A stretch of DNA of 33,227 nucleotides from Acidimicrobiia bacterium (GCA_009377435.1 WHUC01000008.1:1-33227), one strand, 5' to 3'; shown: positions 11,337 through 19,791, numbered from the stretch's first letter. Translations and numbers: made by a program. Notes: a model not told the origin generated them from the sequence alone.

Positions 11337-11366
11337 TTGACAAGTCGACCGCTTGGGCCATAGTCT
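11337..11366 (+). promoter_or_regulatory. Candidate rpmH promoter TTGACA-N18-TAGTCT
   Basis: Perfect -35 TTGACA 11337-11342, 18-nt spacer, -10 TAGTCT 11361-11366; leader hairpin GCGGAC-CAGTC-GTCCGC 11384-11400. Confidence 0.65.
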
Positions 11367-11444
11367 TTCTGTAATCCCGCCGTGCGGACCAGTCGTCCGC
11401 GCTCGCCGGTTCGAGTCATTTCTCGCTAGAGGTGCTATTCCACC

Positions 11445-11579
11445 ATGAAGAGGACATATCAACCCAAGGTGCGCCGTCGCAATCGTCGTCATGGATTCCG
11501 ACATCGGATGCAGACCAGAGCCGGGCGTAACGTCCTTAAGGCCCGACGTCGTAAGGGACGGAAGCGTCTCGCTGCCTGA
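11445..11579 (+). CDS. rpmH: Ribosomal protein bL34
   Basis: 44 aa [44 protein letters not shown]; absent from the ORF track because of its length. Confidence 0.97.
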   Translation: MKRTYQPKVRRRNRRHGFRHRMQTRAGRNVLKARRRKGRKRLAA

Positions 11580-11907
11580 GAGACATCGTCTCCGTCACCG
11601 GACAGATTTCGAGCTCACGCTCGCCGAGGGTAGTCGGCGACGAGGAGCGGGCTTCGACGTCATTTCACGATCGAATCCCGAATCTCCCGGTCGGGTCGGA
11701 TTCATCGTGAGCCGACGGGTGGGCAATGCCGTCATCCGCAATCGGATCCGCCGTCGTCTCAGACACGCCATCAACTCAGAGCATATGAAACCCGGTATCG
11801 ACTACGTCATCATCGCCAGGAATCGTGTAGCCGAACAGGAGTTCGGTGGGTTGGCGCGCGCCCTGGGGAGGATCCTCGATATCGAGCCGACCGCGGGGCA
11901 ATCATGA
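11572..11907 (+). CDS. rnpA: Ribonuclease P protein component (start uncertain: CTG 11572 or ATG 11491)
   Basis: [28 protein letters not shown]...[25 protein letters not shown]; no ATG/GTG/TTG at the conserved N-terminus (see findings). Confidence 0.9.
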   Translation: MPERHRLRHRTDFELTLAEGSRRRGAGFDVISRSNPESPGRVGFIVSRRVGNAVIRNRIRRRLRHAINSEHMKPGIDYVIIARNRVAEQEFGGLARALGRILDIEPTAGQS

Positions 11908-12155
11908 CCCGTCTCGTCGTGGCGGTAATCGTGTTCTATCGGAGATTCCTCAGCCCCCAGATGGCGGCCAACTGCCGATTCCAACCGACCTGCTCGGCGT
12001 ATGCGGTGGTCGCTCTGGAGAGACATGGTCTGCTGAGAGGTGGCTCTATGGCCCTGCGTCGGGTCACCAGATGCCATCCCCTCCGACCCGGGGGTCTTGA
12101 TCCGGTACCGACCGTTGTCGGCAACGGCATTCCCAAGGAGACCATAAATGGGTGA
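11904..12155 (+). CDS. yidD: Membrane protein insertion efficiency factor YidD
   Basis: 83 aa; VIVFYRRFLSPQMAANCRFQPTCSAYAVVALERHG; ATGA overlap with rnpA. Confidence 0.93.
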   Translation: MTRLVVAVIVFYRRFLSPQMAANCRFQPTCSAYAVVALERHGLLRGGSMALRRVTRCHPLRPGGLDPVPTVVGNGIPKETING

Positions 12156-13035
12156 AATTTGGAATGGTTTTCTCTCCCTTCTGGGGACCGTCCTCGCCTT
12201 TTTCTACGACAACGTGTTCGCGTCCTACGGGATCGCCATCATCCTGCTGACGATCCTGATCAATGTGATCCTGTTCCCGCTCGCCCTGAAGCAGACCCGA
12301 TCCACCCGGGCGTTCCAGACCCTCCAACCGGAGATGCAGAAGATGCGGGCCGAGCACAAGGACAATCCCGAGAAACTACAGCAGGAGATGGTCCGCCTCC
12401 AGCAGGAGCACGGGGTCTCCGCCGGCGGGTGTTTCCTACCCCTTATCGTCCAGATGCCGGTGCTCTTCGCTCTCTTCCGCGTGTTGCGGAGCCCACTCCT
12501 GTACATCCCCAGTACCTCCAACCTCTTCGAGACCGTAAACAACGGCGCCGAGAACTTCCTTGGCATGGATCTGGAAATGACACCCTGGGAGGCCCTCAAC
12601 AACGTCGGCATCGTCACCGCCCTCCCGTACCTGCTCTTGATGGCATTGATGATCGCCGCCCAGTATGTTCAGCAATGGCACTCGACCGCGGGACAGAGCA
12701 CCGAGGGTCAACCGGCCACCGCCCAGATGGTGGGGAAGATCATGCCCGTCTTCTTCGGGGTGATCTCGATCAACTTCCCCGCCGGTCTCAATGTCTACTG
12801 GGCGACGGCGAGTCTCTTCCGACTGGGCCAGCAAGCGATGATCTTCCGTATCGACGGGAGACCGGACCCGTTGGCAGTCGCGGCCAAGGCGGTGGTCGAG
12901 GGGGATGACTCCGCCCCGACGGAAGGAGAGTCCGCCGCGGACGGGGAGGAGAGCGGTGTCACCAAAGAGGTGGACACCAAACCGAATCGACCCCAACAGG
13001 GTTCCAAAAAGCGCAACAAGCGCAAGAGGAGGTAG
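12148..13035 (+). CDS. yidC: Membrane protein insertase YidC
   Basis: 295 aa; YGIAIILLTILINVILFPLALKQTRSTRAFQTLQPEMQKM; basic C-terminus; overlaps yidD by 8 nt. Confidence 0.95.
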   Translation: MGEIWNGFLSLLGTVLAFFYDNVFASYGIAIILLTILINVILFPLALKQTRSTRAFQTLQPEMQKMRAEHKDNPEKLQQEMVRLQQEHGVSAGGCFLPLIVQMPVLFALFRVLRSPLLYIPSTSNLFETVNNGAENFLGMDLEMTPWEALNNVGIVTALPYLLLMALMIAAQYVQQWHSTAGQSTEGQPATAQMVGKIMPVFFGVISINFPAGLNVYWATASLFRLGQQAMIFRIDGRPDPLAVAAKAVVEGDDSAPTEGESAADGEESGVTKEVDTKPNRPQQGSKKRNKRKRR

Positions 13036-13040
13036 TAGGC

Positions 13041-13952
13041 GTGGCATTCGTCGAGGTACGTGCCCGAAGTGTCGAGGAAGCCATTCAGGCCGGCCTTTCC
13101 GAGCTGTCCATCAGCGAGGAGCAGGCCGAGGTCAGCATCATCCAGGAGCCCCAAAAGGGCTTCCTCGGAATCGGTGGTCGAGACGCAGTGGTCAAGGTTT
13201 CAGTCAAGGAGCAGCCAAGGCAGAGCCGATCGCGGCGACGTCGTCGTAACAAAGGAAAGGGCGGTGGCGGCGACAGTCGGTCCGGCGATGATGGCCGGGG
13301 CGGTGAGTCCCGGAAGAAGGACACCTCCCGCAGCGGGGGCCGGTCGGGGGAGAGAGATTCGAGCCGGCGCAAGCAGGATTCGGGGCGAGGTCGCGATCGG
13401 GGCCCACAGCAAAAGAGGGGCACAGGTGTCGAGAAGAGGGACAGGAAGAAGATGCAGGACGATCGACCAGAGTTGAGCACAGAGGATCAGGCCCCCATCG
13501 TCAAGGAGTTCCTCGAGGGACTCCTCGGTGTGATGAATCTGGAGGGGACTGTCAATACCCATGTCGAGGACGACGTCATCGTCGCCTCGGTCGAGGGCGA
13601 CCAGACCCAGGCGCTTGTTGGTCAGCGGGGTGGGGGTATCAACGCCATCCACGAGGTGACCAAGACCGTCCTACTGCGACACAGCGCCAATGTGGGTCGT
13701 CTCAGACTCGATATCGGCGGTTATCAGGAAAGACGACGGGAAGCACTCTCGATTTACGCCAATCAACTGATTGACCAGGTGCTGGAAGAGGGTGGCGAGA
13801 TCATCCTCGAACCGATGAGTGCCGCCGATCGCAAGGTCGTCCACGACGCCGCCGGCGAGCGCGATGGCGTCCGTTCCTACTCCGAGGGTGAGACCCCCCG
13901 CCGCTTTGTCGTCCTCGCCAACGAGAAAGGCGACACCTCCGAAGAGGAGTAG
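13041..13952 (+). CDS. jag: Jag/KhpB RNA-binding protein (Jag-N, KH, R3H) with long basic linker
   Basis: N-terminal VEVRARSVEEAIQAGLSEL...GFLGIGG, KH-type VGQRGGGINAIHEVTKTVL, R3H-type MSAADRKVVHDAAGERDGVRSYSEGETPRRFVVLA. Confidence 0.9.
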   Translation: MAFVEVRARSVEEAIQAGLSELSISEEQAEVSIIQEPQKGFLGIGGRDAVVKVSVKEQPRQSRSRRRRRNKGKGGGGDSRSGDDGRGGESRKKDTSRSGGRSGERDSSRRKQDSGRGRDRGPQQKRGTGVEKRDRKKMQDDRPELSTEDQAPIVKEFLEGLLGVMNLEGTVNTHVEDDVIVASVEGDQTQALVGQRGGGINAIHEVTKTVLLRHSANVGRLRLDIGGYQERRREALSIYANQLIDQVLEEGGEIILEPMSAADRKVVHDAAGERDGVRSYSEGETPRRFVVLANEKGDTSEEE

Positions 13953-13967
13953 GACGGACGGAACCCG

Positions 13968-13981
13968 GTTTCACGTGAAAC
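13968..13981. promoter_or_regulatory. parS: parS site GTTTCACGTGAAAC
   Basis: Exact 14-bp palindromic core of the bacterial parS consensus, close to parAB. Confidence 0.95.
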
Positions 13982-14028
13982 GGTCCCCCCACGGTAGTCC
14001 GTTCTGCCCCCTGCGAGGCGAGATGGCC

Positions 14029-14083
14029 GAGGTGCCCCCTACCTGCTTCGCAGGAACCTTCCCCCCACTGCGTGGGGGGACAA
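14029..14083 (+). repeat. Two-hairpin dispersed repeat, copy 1
   Basis: GAGGTGCCCCCTACCTGCTTCGCAGGAACCTTCCCCCCACTGCGTGGGGGGACAA; near-identical to the reverse complement of 29451-29506. Confidence 0.9.
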
Positions 14084-14104
14084 GAGCGAGGTAACGTCAG
14101 GAGC

Positions 14105-14686
14105 GTGACCATCCATCCCGTCCTGGAGGCAACCCGTTGGCTCGGTCTCGATGATCCGGAAACCGCGTTGTTCGACCGATTCGCCATCTGGCTGGTTGAG
14201 GAGGCGATCCCCGCCGGTGGTCTCGGACCGAATGAGGCGAATCGTGTCTGGGAACGGCATATCGTTGACGGTGTTTTGTTCGCCGCCGGTTGGGATAAGG
14301 ACCAACCACCCGAAAGCATCGTCGATCTGGGGAGTGGTGTCGGTCTACCGGCGGTGCCTCTGGCGCTGTTGTGGCCACAAACCCAAGTCATCGCCATCGA
14401 GCGCTCGGGGAGACGAGCCGATCTCCTCAAACGCGCTGTCCGTATTGTTGGGATGGACAACATCGAGGTGCGACAGACCGAGATCGCACGGGCGCCACGG
14501 GCGCCGATGGTCACCATGCGGGCCGTGCTTGCCCCGTCCGACTGGGAGAGTGTCCGCCATCTCGCCACACCAGGTGGTGTGGTGTTAGTCGGAGGGTCGC
14601 CCGACGAGCCCGCCGGACCCGACGACATCGTGGTGCCGGCGACCGTCGACGGCAGTCGCCGCTCGTTCCGGATAATGCGGGCCTAG
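14105..14686 (+). CDS. rsmG: 16S rRNA m7G527 methyltransferase RsmG (GidB)
   Basis: ESIVDLGSGVGLPAVPLALLWPQTQVIAIERSGRRADLLKRAV; GTG start at 14105; upstream of parA. Confidence 0.92.
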   Translation: MTIHPVLEATRWLGLDDPETALFDRFAIWLVEEAIPAGGLGPNEANRVWERHIVDGVLFAAGWDKDQPPESIVDLGSGVGLPAVPLALLWPQTQVIAIERSGRRADLLKRAVRIVGMDNIEVRQTEIARAPRAPMVTMRAVLAPSDWESVRHLATPGGVVLVGGSPDEPAGPDDIVVPATVDGSRRSFRIMRA

Positions 14687-14706
14687 GAGCCTCCGAGAAG
14701 ATGACG

Positions 14707-14720
14707 GTTTCACGTGAAAC
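14707..14720. promoter_or_regulatory. parS: parS site GTTTCACGTGAAAC (within the 18-bp palindrome CGGTTTCACGTGAAACCG)
   Basis: Exact core, upstream of parA. Confidence 0.95.
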
Positions 14721-14777
14721 CGAGGTGATGGGCCCAAATCCTTGCGCCCGACATCGTTTACGACCACAATCCCCGTG

Positions 14778-15554
14778 GTGAACGATCCCGTGATAGTCAG
14801 CATAACCAACCAGAAGGGTGGCGTTGGCAAATCGACGACGGCCATCAGTCTGGCCGCCACCCTCGTCACGGGTGGATTACAGATCCTTGTGGTCGATCTC
14901 GACCCGCAGGGAAACGCCACCTCGGGACTCGGGGTGGATCGCTCCCATCTCAACGGCTCCATGTACGATGTGCTGCTCGGTGATACCGAGGTGGATGCCG
15001 CCATGGTGGAGACGTCCACCCCCGGTTTGTGGGTGCTGCCAGCCACCATTGATCTCGCCGGTGCCGAGATAGAGTTGGTGTCGAGGATGAGTCGTGAATT
15101 ACGACTCAAGAACGAATTGCAACGGTGCGAGCGCCGGTTCGATGCCATCTTCATCGACAGCCCCCCCTCTCTCGGGTTGCTCACCATCAATGGCATGGCA
15201 GCCGCCGATGAGATCCTTGTTCCCATCCAGGCCGAGTACTACGCCCTGGAGGGGCTAAGCCAACTCATGTCCAATATCGACCGGGTCAAGGCCCATCTCA
15301 ATATGGGTCTCACCCTCGAGGGTGTCATCTTGACCATGTATGACAACAGGACACGACTCGCCAAGGATGTCGGGGATCAGGTCAGGGCGTACTTCGGGGA
15401 CCGGACGTACCGGACCATCGTTCCCCGATCGGTGCGACTTTCGGAGGCGCCCTCCTACGGGGAGCCGATAGAGGCCTACGACCCGATGAGCCGGGGGGCG
15501 ATCGCATACCGAGAGTTGGGGAGAGAGTGGCGTAGACGTCACGGATTCGACTGA
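14778..15554 (+). CDS. parA: Chromosome partitioning ATPase ParA/Soj
   Basis: ITNQKGGVGKSTTAISLAATL, VVDLDPQGNATSGLGV, DAIFIDSPPSLGLLT; start GTG 14775 or 14778. Confidence 0.95.
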   Translation: MNDPVIVSITNQKGGVGKSTTAISLAATLVTGGLQILVVDLDPQGNATSGLGVDRSHLNGSMYDVLLGDTEVDAAMVETSTPGLWVLPATIDLAGAEIELVSRMSRELRLKNELQRCERRFDAIFIDSPPSLGLLTINGMAAADEILVPIQAEYYALEGLSQLMSNIDRVKAHLNMGLTLEGVILTMYDNRTRLAKDVGDQVRAYFGDRTYRTIVPRSVRLSEAPSYGEPIEAYDPMSRGAIAYRELGREWRRRHGFD

Positions 15555-15566
15555 AGGCAGGACGAT

Positions 15567-16460
15567 ATGGCTGAAGCAAGACGTGGTTTGGGCAGGGGCT
15601 TGGACTCACTCATCCCCGGTCGCCCCTCACCCGATCCAGATCTTGGGAGTGCCGACGGTGGCGCCGCTGTCCGCGGATTCGACCGCGTGCCCCTCGGGGA
15701 GGTCCACCCCAATCCCGACCAACCAAGACGATTCTTCGACGAAGAGGCCCTCTCCGAGTTGGCCGCGTCCATCACGGAGGTCGGTGTTCTCCAGCCAATA
15801 GTCGTTCGGCAACGTCCCGCCGGCGGCTATGAGCTCATCGCCGGGGAGCGTCGACTCCGCGCCGCCGGTCGAGCCGGCTTGACTGAGATCCCGGTGATGA
15901 TACGTGATGAGGACGACCCCGAGGGATCGACCCTTGTCGGTGCCCTCATCGAGAACATCCAAAGGGAGGATCTGTCACCGCTGGAGGAGGCCGCCGGTTT
16001 TCAGGCCCTGCTCGATGAGCACAAGATGACCCATGAGGAGGTGGCCACCGCGGTCGGCAAAAGCCGCTCCGCCATCACCAACACCATTCGTCTTCTCCAA
16101 CTCCCCGCCGTGGTGCAACGGATGGTGGAACGGGGTGATCTCAGTGCCGGGCATGGCAGAACCCTCCTCGCCATCGAGGATCAGGCATATCTCGAGCATG
16201 TTGCCGGACGAGCGGTGGCGGAGGATTGGTCGGTTCGCCACCTGGAAGAAGCTGTCAAGGCGAGACAGCCCGATAAGAAGACAAAACGGAGGAGATCCTC
16301 ACCGGTTCGACCCGTCGAGATCGTCGAGCTCGAGTCGCGACTCCGGGACCAACTGGATACCAGGGTCAAGATCGACTACGGCAACAAGAAGGGCACCGTA
16401 CAGATCGGTTTCGGTTCTCTCGAGGAACTGGAGAACCTCTACCTCCGGTTCTTCAGTTGA
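15567..16460 (+). CDS. parB: Chromosome partitioning protein ParB/Spo0J
   Basis: RGLGRGLDSLIPG, HPNPDQPRRFFDEEALSELAASI, ELIAGERRLRAAGRAG, VATAVGKSRSAITNTIRLLQLP. Confidence 0.96.
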   Translation: MAEARRGLGRGLDSLIPGRPSPDPDLGSADGGAAVRGFDRVPLGEVHPNPDQPRRFFDEEALSELAASITEVGVLQPIVVRQRPAGGYELIAGERRLRAAGRAGLTEIPVMIRDEDDPEGSTLVGALIENIQREDLSPLEEAAGFQALLDEHKMTHEEVATAVGKSRSAITNTIRLLQLPAVVQRMVERGDLSAGHGRTLLAIEDQAYLEHVAGRAVAEDWSVRHLEEAVKARQPDKKTKRRRSSPVRPVEIVELESRLRDQLDTRVKIDYGNKKGTVQIGFGSLEELENLYLRFFS

Positions 16461-16464
16461 ATGT

Positions 16465-16487
16465 GTGCGAGAGACGCCGGCTCGCAC
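16465..16487 (+). terminator. Terminator-like hairpin after parB
   Basis: GTGCGAG-AGACGCCGG-CTCGCAC followed by GTTT, 4 nt after the parB stop. Confidence 0.45.
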
Positions 16488-16566
16488 GTTTGCCCTGATC
16501 GCGTCAGCATATCGTCGCCACGATGGGCCGCGGTGTCCCCACGGTAGGCCACTGCGCGTCTTTAGG

Positions 16567-16580
16567 CGAACATACGTTCG
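16567..16580. promoter_or_regulatory. LexA/SOS-box-like palindrome CGAACATACGTTCG
   Basis: Fits the Gram-positive/actinobacterial SOS pattern CGAACRNRYGTTCG in the convergent parB-trxA gap. Confidence 0.45.
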
Positions 16581-16588
16581 GTCGAGCC

Positions 16589-16915
16589 CTACCCAATAAA
16601 CTCCGCTAGTTCCTGTTCGATGGCCGCCTTGGGACGGGCCCCGACGATCCTCTTGACGGGGGCGCCGTTCTGGAACACGATCATGGTGGGGATGCTCATG
16701 ACATCGAAACTGCCGGGCGTGCGGGGGTTCTCGTCGATGTTGAGCTTTCCGATGGTGATCTTGTCGCCATGCTCCCCGGCGATCTCCTCGAGGATGGGGG
16801 CGACCATCTTGCACGGCGTGCACCACTCCGCCCAGAAGTCGACGAGAACGGGTTTGGCCGAACCGACGTTATCGGTGAAATCGGCGTCGGTCAGGGTGAT
16901 GATGTTGTCTGTCAT
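16589..16915 (-). CDS. trxA: Thioredoxin (active site WCTPC)
   Basis: DFTDNVGSAKPVLVDFWAEWCTPCKMVAPILEEIA; AGGAG upstream of the ATG at 16915; next to trxB. Confidence 0.93.
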   Translation of the reverse strand: MTDNIITLTDADFTDNVGSAKPVLVDFWAEWCTPCKMVAPILEEIAGEHGDKITIGKLNIDENPRTPGSFDVMSIPTMIVFQNGAPVKRIVGARPKAAIEQELAEFIG

Positions 16916-16960
16916 TTGAGAAACTCCTGTGGTTCGTGTCCAGCACAACCCTGCGCCGGT

Positions 16961-17896
16961 CTAATTGATTCCAGGCAATTCCGCCAGATATCGCTCCGCA
17001 TCCATGGCGGCACGACAACCAGTGCCCGCTGCGGTCACAGCCTGTCGGTAGATGTGATCGGCGACATCCCCCGCCGCGAAGACGCCTTCGACGGTGGTAT
17101 GTGTCGAGTTCGCATCCGGGAGCACGATGTAGCCGGTGCCGGTTAGATCGAGTTGACCATCGAACAGGTCGGTGTTGGGCCGATGGCCGATGGCGACGAA
17201 TACGCCGTCGGTGGCCAATTCGGAGGTCTCACCGGTCACGGTGTCCTCGAGGATGACGCCCTCCACATTGGTCTCACCTCTAATCTCGGTCACCACACTG
17301 TTCCATCTGACCTCGATCTTGGGATTCTCCAAGGCGCGATTGGCCATGATGGTCGAGGCACGGAACTCGTCGCGTCGATGCACAATGGTCACCTTGGAGG
17401 CGAATCTGGTGAGGAAGGTGGCCTCTTCCATGGCTGTGTCCCCACCACCGACGACCACCAGCTCCCGGTCCCTGAAAAAGAACCCGTCGCAGGTGGCGCA
17501 CGCCGACACACCCCGGCCCATGAGTTGCTGCTCTCCTGGTATCCCCAGCCATTTGGCACTGGCGCCCGTGGCGATGATCACGGAATGGGCGAGATACTCG
17601 TCGCCACCCAATTCAAGACGGAATGGTCTCGGTGTGAAATCGACGGCATCGACATCGACGGTGTGGATTTCGGTGCCGAATCTCTCCGATTGTTTCCGGA
17701 AGAGCTCCATCAGCTCCGGGCCCTGTACCCCATCGGGAAAACCCGGGTAGTTCTCGACATCGGTTGTGATCATGAGCTGACCACCGGCGGCGGCCCCTTC
17801 GAACATGATCGGGTCAAGCCCGGCCCGCGATGTGTACAGGGCAGCCGTGTGCCCGGCGGGACCACTCCCGATGATTGCGACCTGTCTCGGTTCCAT
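16961..17896 (-). CDS. trxB: Thioredoxin reductase
   Basis: [90 protein letters not shown]; start at ATG 17896, not the ORF-track start. Confidence 0.95.
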   Translation of the reverse strand: MEPRQVAIIGSGPAGHTAALYTSRAGLDPIMFEGAAAGGQLMITTDVENYPGFPDGVQGPELMELFRKQSERFGTEIHTVDVDAVDFTPRPFRLELGGDEYLAHSVIIATGASAKWLGIPGEQQLMGRGVSACATCDGFFFRDRELVVVGGGDTAMEEATFLTRFASKVTIVHRRDEFRASTIMANRALENPKIEVRWNSVVTEIRGETNVEGVILEDTVTGETSELATDGVFVAIGHRPNTDLFDGQLDLTGTGYIVLPDANSTHTTVEGVFAAGDVADHIYRQAVTAAGTGCRAAMDAERYLAELPGIN

Positions 17897-17907
17897 TGCT
17901 TGCCCTT

Positions 17908-18174
17908 CTATGTTCTCTTCGACCAGAACAACGCCCCGACGACCAAAAACAATCCAGCCAATACCGCATAGGCGCCTGCCGGCGTCAGCAGGATCCTGAG
18001 AGAACCGAAGATCGCCGACACGAGAAAACCGAGCGCTGTCAGGGCGAGGGCGGCGAGGACTATCCCCAATCCGACCACATAGATCGTCCGGGCGGCGCGA
18101 TCCACGGTGAGGCTGCGGATCCGGCCTGCCACCTGCTCGAGGAGTTCGGCGAAGCGCGCCGCGAGATCTTCCAT
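17908..18174 (-). CDS. Small membrane protein, two predicted TM helices
   Basis: 88 aa [24 protein letters not shown]... with two hydrophobic stretches and C-terminal SKRT; fits the sigM-trxA gene string. Confidence 0.65.
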   Translation of the reverse strand: MEDLAARFAELLEQVAGRIRSLTVDRAARTIYVVGLGIVLAALALTALGFLVSAIFGSLRILLTPAGAYAVLAGLFLVVGALFWSKRT

Positions 18175-18256
18175 GGCGGTTGAGGTTAGTGGCGTGCTCC
18201 GGATGTTTGGTGAGCAACCGACCGGTGGTCGCGACCGTACTTACGGTGGGGACCAC

Positions 18257-19165
18257 TTATTCGGGGAGCTCGACCTCGGTGCAGGTGTCGGCGTCGAACA
18301 CGATCGCCTCGGTCTCCCTATCGCCACGACGCGACACCACGGTGAGTCTGCTGTCACCCGAGGTGATGGAGTCGACGGTGAGGATCTCGTCGATCCCGAG
18401 CTCGGTGATACAGACCGCCTCGGCCTCCTCCACGGTGAGGGAGTCGGCGCCGCGGGCCGCCGCGGTGCGGCGAAGGTGTTCCACCAGGGCGGCGATCTCG
18501 GCGGATCCGAGGGGGCCGGCGGCGGCGGCCGCCACATCCGGTGACCGGCCCTCGTCGCCTTCGCCGGCGGCGGCGGTGGTGTCGGTGGCCGGCCCGCCGG
18601 CCGCCGTCGTTGCCGCCGGGATGTCCTCGACCACCGTCTCCTCCGTAATCTCGGCGGTCGTGGTGGCCGAGACGTCGTCGTCCTCGCTCGACGCCGTCTC
18701 ATCGGCGAGGGCTGCGGCGGGGACGGTCCCCGAGGTGTCTTCGGTGTCCTCCATGGCGAGGCTGTCGGTATCACCACCCATGTCGAGTCCTCCCCCTCCG
18801 AGCGCATATCCGAGGGCCACCGTCATGGCCATGACGGCGGCGAATCCGATGACCTTGGGATACCACGGCCGCCTTGGCGTAAGGGGGGCGACACCACGGT
18901 CGGGGGGTCTCGTCTCCGGTTCCATCCTGGTTACGGGCGCCTCCTCGAGCGACGTCCAGGTGTTGACGCGGAGTTTGGACCGCTCGTCGTCGGTGAGCTG
19001 TGGGACCGGCCCTTCTGTTAGATAGCGGATCGCCTCCCGTTGCAGACGGAACTCCTGGGCGCACTCCTTGCAATCGGAGACCATACGACGCGCCTCCGGC
19101 CCCCGGGGGTCGGAGGCGGCGAGTTCGGCGAGACGCTCGAGATCGTGGTGGTCGTGACTGCTCAT
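18257..19165 (-). CDS. Anti-sigma-factor-like membrane protein
   Basis: N-terminal VSDCKECAQEF (CxxC), one TM (VIGFAAVMAMTVALGYALGG), low-complexity acidic/Thr-Ala extracytoplasmic region; ATGA overlap with the ECF sigma gene. Confidence 0.75.
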   Translation of the reverse strand: MSSHDHHDLERLAELAASDPRGPEARRMVSDCKECAQEFRLQREAIRYLTEGPVPQLTDDERSKLRVNTWTSLEEAPVTRMEPETRPPDRGVAPLTPRRPWYPKVIGFAAVMAMTVALGYALGGGGLDMGGDTDSLAMEDTEDTSGTVPAAALADETASSEDDDVSATTTAEITEETVVEDIPAATTAAGGPATDTTAAAGEGDEGRSPDVAAAAAGPLGSAEIAALVEHLRRTAAARGADSLTVEEAEAVCITELGIDEILTVDSITSGDSRLTVVSRRGDRETEAIVFDADTCTEVELPE

Positions 19166-19728
19166 GTACCTCTAGGACGGTCGGAGGGCTCCCGAAGGTT
19201 CCCTAGATCTTCTGCCAGTTGTTTGCGGCCCCGGTGGAGACGGGACTTGACGGTCCCCTCCGCTACCTCGAGCACATCGGCCGCCTCGGCCACCGACGCA
19301 CCCTGTAAGTCGCACAGGATGATCGCGGCCCGGTACTCGTCGGGAATTCTGGCGAGGGCGTCCTCTATCACCGGCCGTAGCTCGACAGCGGCGTAGGGGT
19401 CGGTGGCGGCGGAATCCTCGGGCTCTGGCACCGACTCCAGCGGGGTGGTGGGCCTGCGCTTCTTCGCCCGGAGCCGATCGAGACAGGTGTTGACCGCGAT
19501 GCGATACATCCATGTCGACACCTTGGCGTCGCCCCGGAACTGATGGGCTTTCCTGAAGACGGTGAGAAAGGTGTCCTGGGCGGCGTCGAGTGCCGCCTCC
19601 CGACTCCGCATCATACGGAGACACACCGCGAATATCCGCTCCTCGTGACGGCGCATCAGCATGTCGAAGGCGCGTCGATCACCCTCGGTCACCCGACGGA
19701 TGAGATCGGTGTCTTCGCCCCCATCCAT
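19162..19728 (-). CDS. sigM: RNA polymerase ECF sigma factor, SigM-like by synteny
   Basis: 188 aa; RRAFDMLMRRHEERIFAVCLRMM, DTFLTVFRKAHQFRGDAKVSTWMYRIAVNTCLD, DVLEVAEGTVKSRLHRGRKQL; sigma/anti-sigma/trxB/trxA order as in Mycobacterium. Confidence 0.88.
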   Translation of the reverse strand: MDGGEDTDLIRRVTEGDRRAFDMLMRRHEERIFAVCLRMMRSREAALDAAQDTFLTVFRKAHQFRGDAKVSTWMYRIAVNTCLDRLRAKKRRPTTPLESVPEPEDSAATDPYAAVELRPVIEDALARIPDEYRAAIILCDLQGASVAEAADVLEVAEGTVKSRLHRGRKQLAEDLGNLREPSDRPRGT

Positions 19729-19791
19729 GGGTCAGGGGACTATCGAGATGTGGGAGATAGTTTTCACACCGACCGCGGAGTCTACCGACTA

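Noticed and set aside
11408-11418. GGTTCGAGTC, tRNA T-loop-like
   Set aside because: No matching T-stem, acceptor stem or anticodon arm around it; no CCA end.
11199-11504. 101-aa minus-strand ORF in the dnaA-rpmH gap
   Set aside because: Overlaps rpmH promoter and coding region antisense; no homology-like content.
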